Notes under the pieces: model-generated | The model's input: the letters and a program-made list of their open reading frames with translations, nothing else | What the model was told of the DNA's origin: nothing | Database searches by the model: none | Made by a program: the position numbers and the translations under genes | Assembly (NCBI RefSeq): GCF_019331795.1 | Contig: NZ_JAHPZL010000001.1 | Location: 223,364-287,363, forward strand | From: Austwickia sp. TVS 96-490-7B | GTDB taxonomy: Bacteria > Actinomycetota > Actinomycetes > Actinomycetales > Dermatophilaceae | DNA length: 64,000 nucleotides | Reading direction: 5' to 3' | Shown here: positions 61,043 to 64,000 of the stretch, in pieces | How the letters are laid out: every line of letters starts with the position of its first letter | How positions within the stretch are numbered: the first letter of the stretch is position 1

Positions 61043-62169
61043 CGCGCAGCGAACCCCGGGATCGACTCGCCCAACCAGGTCAACACCTTCGGCATCTCAG
61101 CCTTCCACAGTTCGAATCGGTGGCCGTTGTCGAGCAGGATCACCGAGTGCAACGACGCCGGAGCTTTCACTTCGTCAAGGTACTGCTTGATCTGCGGCCA
61201 GTAGGGGCTCTGCTTACCGACCTGGATATACATCGCCACCGGAGGCATCTGTTTCCGGAGGGCATTGACAAGGTTGTAGCGCTCAGCAAGGGGACTGCCA
61301 GCAGGCCAGGGGTGAATGTCGGAGACAAAGTCCGGTTTGGGATACCCACCGAGGCTGACGACCGCCCCGAACGTCTCACTGTGGTAGGTGCCCATCAGTT
61401 GAGCGCAGTAGCCACCCATCGAATACCCCATCGCCGCCCATGACGCCCGGGCCTGATCGACACGGAAATGCGACCGGATGAAGTCGGGAATGTCCTTGCT
61501 GATCCAGGTTTCGATCTGCGGTTTGTCCTTCGTGCCGTTGACGCATTCGCTGTCATACCGGGCAGGCACAGTGACCTGCGGCACCACGATGATGGCCTCA
61601 CGGATGCGGCCCTCATCGACAGCCGCGTCGAAATACTGCTGGGCGTTCATCGACTTGGTCCATCCGGTGGGGTTCGCCGGGAAACCATGGAAAGCCTCCA
61701 CGACCGGGTAGGTCTTGTCGTGGGCGCTAGGGTCCTCGTAACTGCGCGGGAGGATCACCTGAATCTCCCCGGTGACTTTGCTCTCGGGGCCGGTGTAGTC
61801 GAGGTACGTCTGGATGCGCTCGCCCGGATTGGGAAGTGCCGGGAAGGTCGTGGGCGCTTTGGTCTCCTTGCGCTCCCCGGAGACGGAAGCCTCAGCGGCT
61901 TTCGCTGCGCTGTTGCCCTTCTGATCGGTCTGGGAGCGTCCTTCCGATCCGAGCAAGTCACCCCAGGACGAATACCACCCGTTCTGGCTGTTCATGTACG
62001 CCGCAACGGCGACCACCACCATCACGTTGACCATCGCCAGGGACAGCACGCGGGAGAGGACCTTCACCCAGGACCCGGTCAACCTCGGCAACCACAGGGC
62101 GGCGGCGACGAAAGCGGTCACCGCAACGACCACTGTGGTCGCTGTGAAGGGAATACCGGTGAGCTCCAC
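61039..62169 (-). CDS. Antigen-85-like esterase, first gene of the lysX operon
   Basis: GTG start behind AGGAAAGGATTCTT (MELTGIPFTATTVVV). Two N-terminal membrane helices, then an external esterase domain: PVVEAFHGFPANPTGW, elbow MGYSMGGYCAQLMGTYHS, and LLDNGHRFELW with the catalytic His. It is a paralogue of 38149-39273 throughout, including the YMNSQNGWYSSWGDLLG segment after the second helix. Its stop overlaps lysX by 4 bases, so it is co-expressed with lysyl-PG synthesis. Plausible roles are hydrolysis of aminoacyl-PG or acyl transfer in the outer membrane leaflet; neither is shown. Confidence 0.9.
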   Translation of the reverse strand: MELTGIPFTATTVVVAVTAFVAAALWLPRLTGSWVKVLSRVLSLAMVNVMVVVAVAAYMNSQNGWYSSWGDLLGSEGRSQTDQKGNSAAKAAEASVSGERKETKAPTTFPALPNPGERIQTYLDYTGPESKVTGEIQVILPRSYEDPSAHDKTYPVVEAFHGFPANPTGWTKSMNAQQYFDAAVDEGRIREAIIVVPQVTVPARYDSECVNGTKDKPQIETWISKDIPDFIRSHFRVDQARASWAAMGYSMGGYCAQLMGTYHSETFGAVVSLGGYPKPDFVSDIHPWPAGSPLAERYNLVNALRKQMPPVAMYIQVGKQSPYWPQIKQYLDEVKAPASLHSVILLDNGHRFELWKAEMPKVLTWLGESIPGFAAR

Positions 62170-62365
62170 AAGAATCCTTTCCTCGACGTATGTGTCGACT
62201 GCCGGTATGGCGGCGGTGGTGACCGATCGCTAACCGACATGGGTCGTGCCAGGGCCGCCCTGGTAGACCAGCCTGGTCTCCCGTGACGGCAGTGGGTCGG
62301 CCGGGGCGCTCCGACACCACCGCTCATGGCATTCTGCCAACGCTGGCACCACCATCAGAGGTTCC

Positions 62366-63424
62366 TCAGCGTCGCAGGCCGCCCCACAGTCGCTCCTGGC
62401 TGGTGCGGATCTGCTGCAACGTAGGGATTTCAGCACGGGCAATGAACCGCGCCAAAGCTTTCCGGTAGCTCGCCACCGTGACATCAGCACTGGCATGCCA
62501 CCCCCCAGCAACCGGGATCACATCTAGAGCGTGAGGTGCCACGATCTGCGCGTACGCCGCCGTGGCCCGTTGGACGTCGACCGTCGTATCAGCGTCAGCA
62601 TCCATCGCCCGCAGATACCCAAACGAGGCGTAGGGCAGCGCTCGCGGATCGGGACGCGGATAGAAGGACTCGATGTAGTCGAGTTGCTCCCCCATCCCGT
62701 CGCTGGTGACTGCCATCGATTTGACCCAGGCAGCGTGCGCTTCCTCCCAGGACAACGGCCACTTCCCGGCATAGGTGTTGTCAACAACGTATTCGCCCAG
62801 GTGGAGGGCAAATCGGTCCAGCGGCCCGCCCTTCAGGGGGTTGGGGATGTCGCCGGGAAGGTCAGGGAGTCGCTGGATCGCGGCGCCGACCTCCACCGCT
62901 GCTTGTTTCACTCCGGCCACACTGTCTGGTCCGGCTGGGCTGGAGTCAAAGACCAGCGCCCGGACAGTGATGCCCTTCTTGCCGTCAATGAGGCGGGCCA
63001 CGTCGTAGGCGATCATGCCGCCCATGCTGATGCCGTAGAGATACACCGTGACCGGTGCCTGCGGCCTCCGGGTCGCATCGAGTCGGTTGACGACGGCGGC
63101 GGAAATCTCCGCCGGGTCGAGGTGGCCGCGCGATGGGGCGACGCAGAACGAATGCCCAGTGCTGCTGGTCACCGGCTCGAAGGAGGCCGCCACTGCGGGA
63201 CAGAAGTCAATCCCGAAGCCAGGGAAAAAAATCCAGTACGCCGGTGTCCCGGTCTCGCTCTCGCTACTGGCGCCAGTGACGGTGGTGCTAGGGAAGCGGG
63301 CCCGGTTGATGGCTTCGAGAGCAGTGTTCGCCGCCACCAACACGAGGAAGGTCAGCATCAGCACCACGAGTCGACGGGGACGCCGCCGACGAGGCCTGGA
63401 GGTGCGCAGGCTGGATGTCGCCAT
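62366..63424 (-). CDS. Exported alpha/beta hydrolase-fold protein
   Basis: 353 residues starting MATSSLRTSRPRRRRPRR behind GAGGGG. An Arg-rich N-terminus and one helix (LVVLMLTFLVLVAANTAL) anchor it, and the hydrolase domain is outside: YWIFFPGFGIDFCPAV, VYLYGISMGGMIAYDVARL (GxSxGG elbow) and VIPVAGGWHASAD with a probable catalytic His. Two cysteines may form a disulfide. It lies 200 bases upstream of the esterase-lysX operon on the same strand and may be part of the same envelope-lipid function. Confidence 0.85.
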   Translation of the reverse strand: MATSSLRTSRPRRRRPRRLVVLMLTFLVLVAANTALEAINRARFPSTTVTGASSESETGTPAYWIFFPGFGIDFCPAVAASFEPVTSSTGHSFCVAPSRGHLDPAEISAAVVNRLDATRRPQAPVTVYLYGISMGGMIAYDVARLIDGKKGITVRALVFDSSPAGPDSVAGVKQAAVEVGAAIQRLPDLPGDIPNPLKGGPLDRFALHLGEYVVDNTYAGKWPLSWEEAHAAWVKSMAVTSDGMGEQLDYIESFYPRPDPRALPYASFGYLRAMDADADTTVDVQRATAAYAQIVAPHALDVIPVAGGWHASADVTVASYRKALARFIARAEIPTLQQIRTSQERLWGGLRR

Positions 63425-64000
63425 ATCCCCTCCCCCTGGTCGAGCGTCCGTCGTAGATGCCGTGCACGTGGCACATCGGCACAGCATCCGGGGAGGCAAG
63501 AAATGTGGCCGGATTCGGACGTGGATCGCGCGGGTGGCCGTCTCAGCTCCGACCCACCTCAATGCATGAATACACAGACTTAGCAATAACTTTCCCAGCC
63601 TGTTCCCTGGCGGCGCAGCGCAGAGGCCCAGGCGCGCGGATTACCGTCACGGACACGACCGACGGCAGCGGAAAGGACACCTGACCCCACCGCTGTCGGC
63701 GCAGCCGCCGTGACCGACCATCTCCAACCCCAGTGGGCTGTCACAGCGGTACGGGACGGCCACCCAGCCACACCCACGCGCATCGGTCAGGGCATGATGC
63801 CTCGGACCATGACACAGGACGGGCCGCGACATTGACCCGGTCGGCATCGTCCTCGACGATCCCCCCGGTACCCGCACGCCCCCTGCGGGTGTCGCCCCGC
63901 TGTGCCTTGGCCCGACGCGTACGCCCCGCGGAGACCGACATCGCCCCTCCCTGAGGTGTCGGACCCTCCCCTGCCGGTCGACCGCGCTTGTCCCTCGTGC
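63425..64000. other. Intergenic region to window end
   Basis: 575 bases without a supported gene. Short open frames on both strands are GC-driven. Confidence 0.5.

Overview
The window is chromosomal DNA from a high-GC Gram-positive bacterium (Actinobacteria, most likely Micrococcales). The evidence is GC-rich codon use with many GTG starts, a DUF5926 protein, an actinobacterial LysX fusion (MprF-like domain joined to lysyl-tRNA synthetase), LuxR-type two-component systems and antigen-85-like esterases. A soluble methyl-accepting protein hints at motility, and a complete arginine deiminase operon at life in low-oxygen or acid niches. A family such as Dermatophilaceae would fit, but that is a guess from gene content.

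0-19.4 kb is mostly conserved backbone. It holds the purB 3' end, a barstar-like inhibitor overlapping a secreted guanyl RNase, a glyoxalase-like protein, a TrmH-type methyltransferase, a HAD phosphatase, a NatAB-like ABC exporter, a HK/RR pair with a beta-lactamase-fold protein, serS, a diacylglycerol-kinase-family protein, a class-I-type hybrid cluster protein, DUF5926, an anti-sigma-type ATPase, an enoyl-CoA-hydratase-like enzyme and a NodS-like methyltransferase.

19.36-24.77 kb is an AT-rich island. It starts at a 29-bp direct repeat that copies the methyltransferase 3' end, carries an IS1380-like remnant, and holds a five-gene operon: small secreted protein, lipoprotein, lipoprotein adaptor, MacB/LolD-type ATPase, FtsX permease. 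This may be an undescribed export or toxin/immunity cassette.

24.8-39.3 kb holds bifunctional putA, an SGNH hydrolase, two paralogous small zinc-ribbon proteins separated by a strictly periodic repeat array (eight core copies spaced 52/32/52/32... bp), an orphan response regulator, an ABC exporter with a DesKR-like HK/RR, a GAF-GAF-MCP protein and an antigen-85-like esterase.

39.7-45.6 kb is the arginine deiminase system arcA-arcB-arcC-arcD with convergent argR, preceded by a perfect CRP-type palindrome.

45.9-53.6 kb is accessory and partly decayed: a 2OG-Fe(II) oxygenase with an overlapping MFS exporter, a TPR protein, a frameshifted SUKH-like remnant, a threonine-rich leader peptide plus attenuator hairpin in front of a second threonyl-tRNA synthetase that has lost its N-terminus, an ABC transporter, and gene remnants.

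53.6-64 kb holds a monoglyceride-lipase-like hydrolase, a DHA2 drug exporter, and an overlapping operon of esterase, lysX, DUF998 membrane protein and alpha/beta hydrolase that probably makes and turns over lysyl-phosphatidylglycerol. One more exported alpha/beta hydrolase lies upstream.
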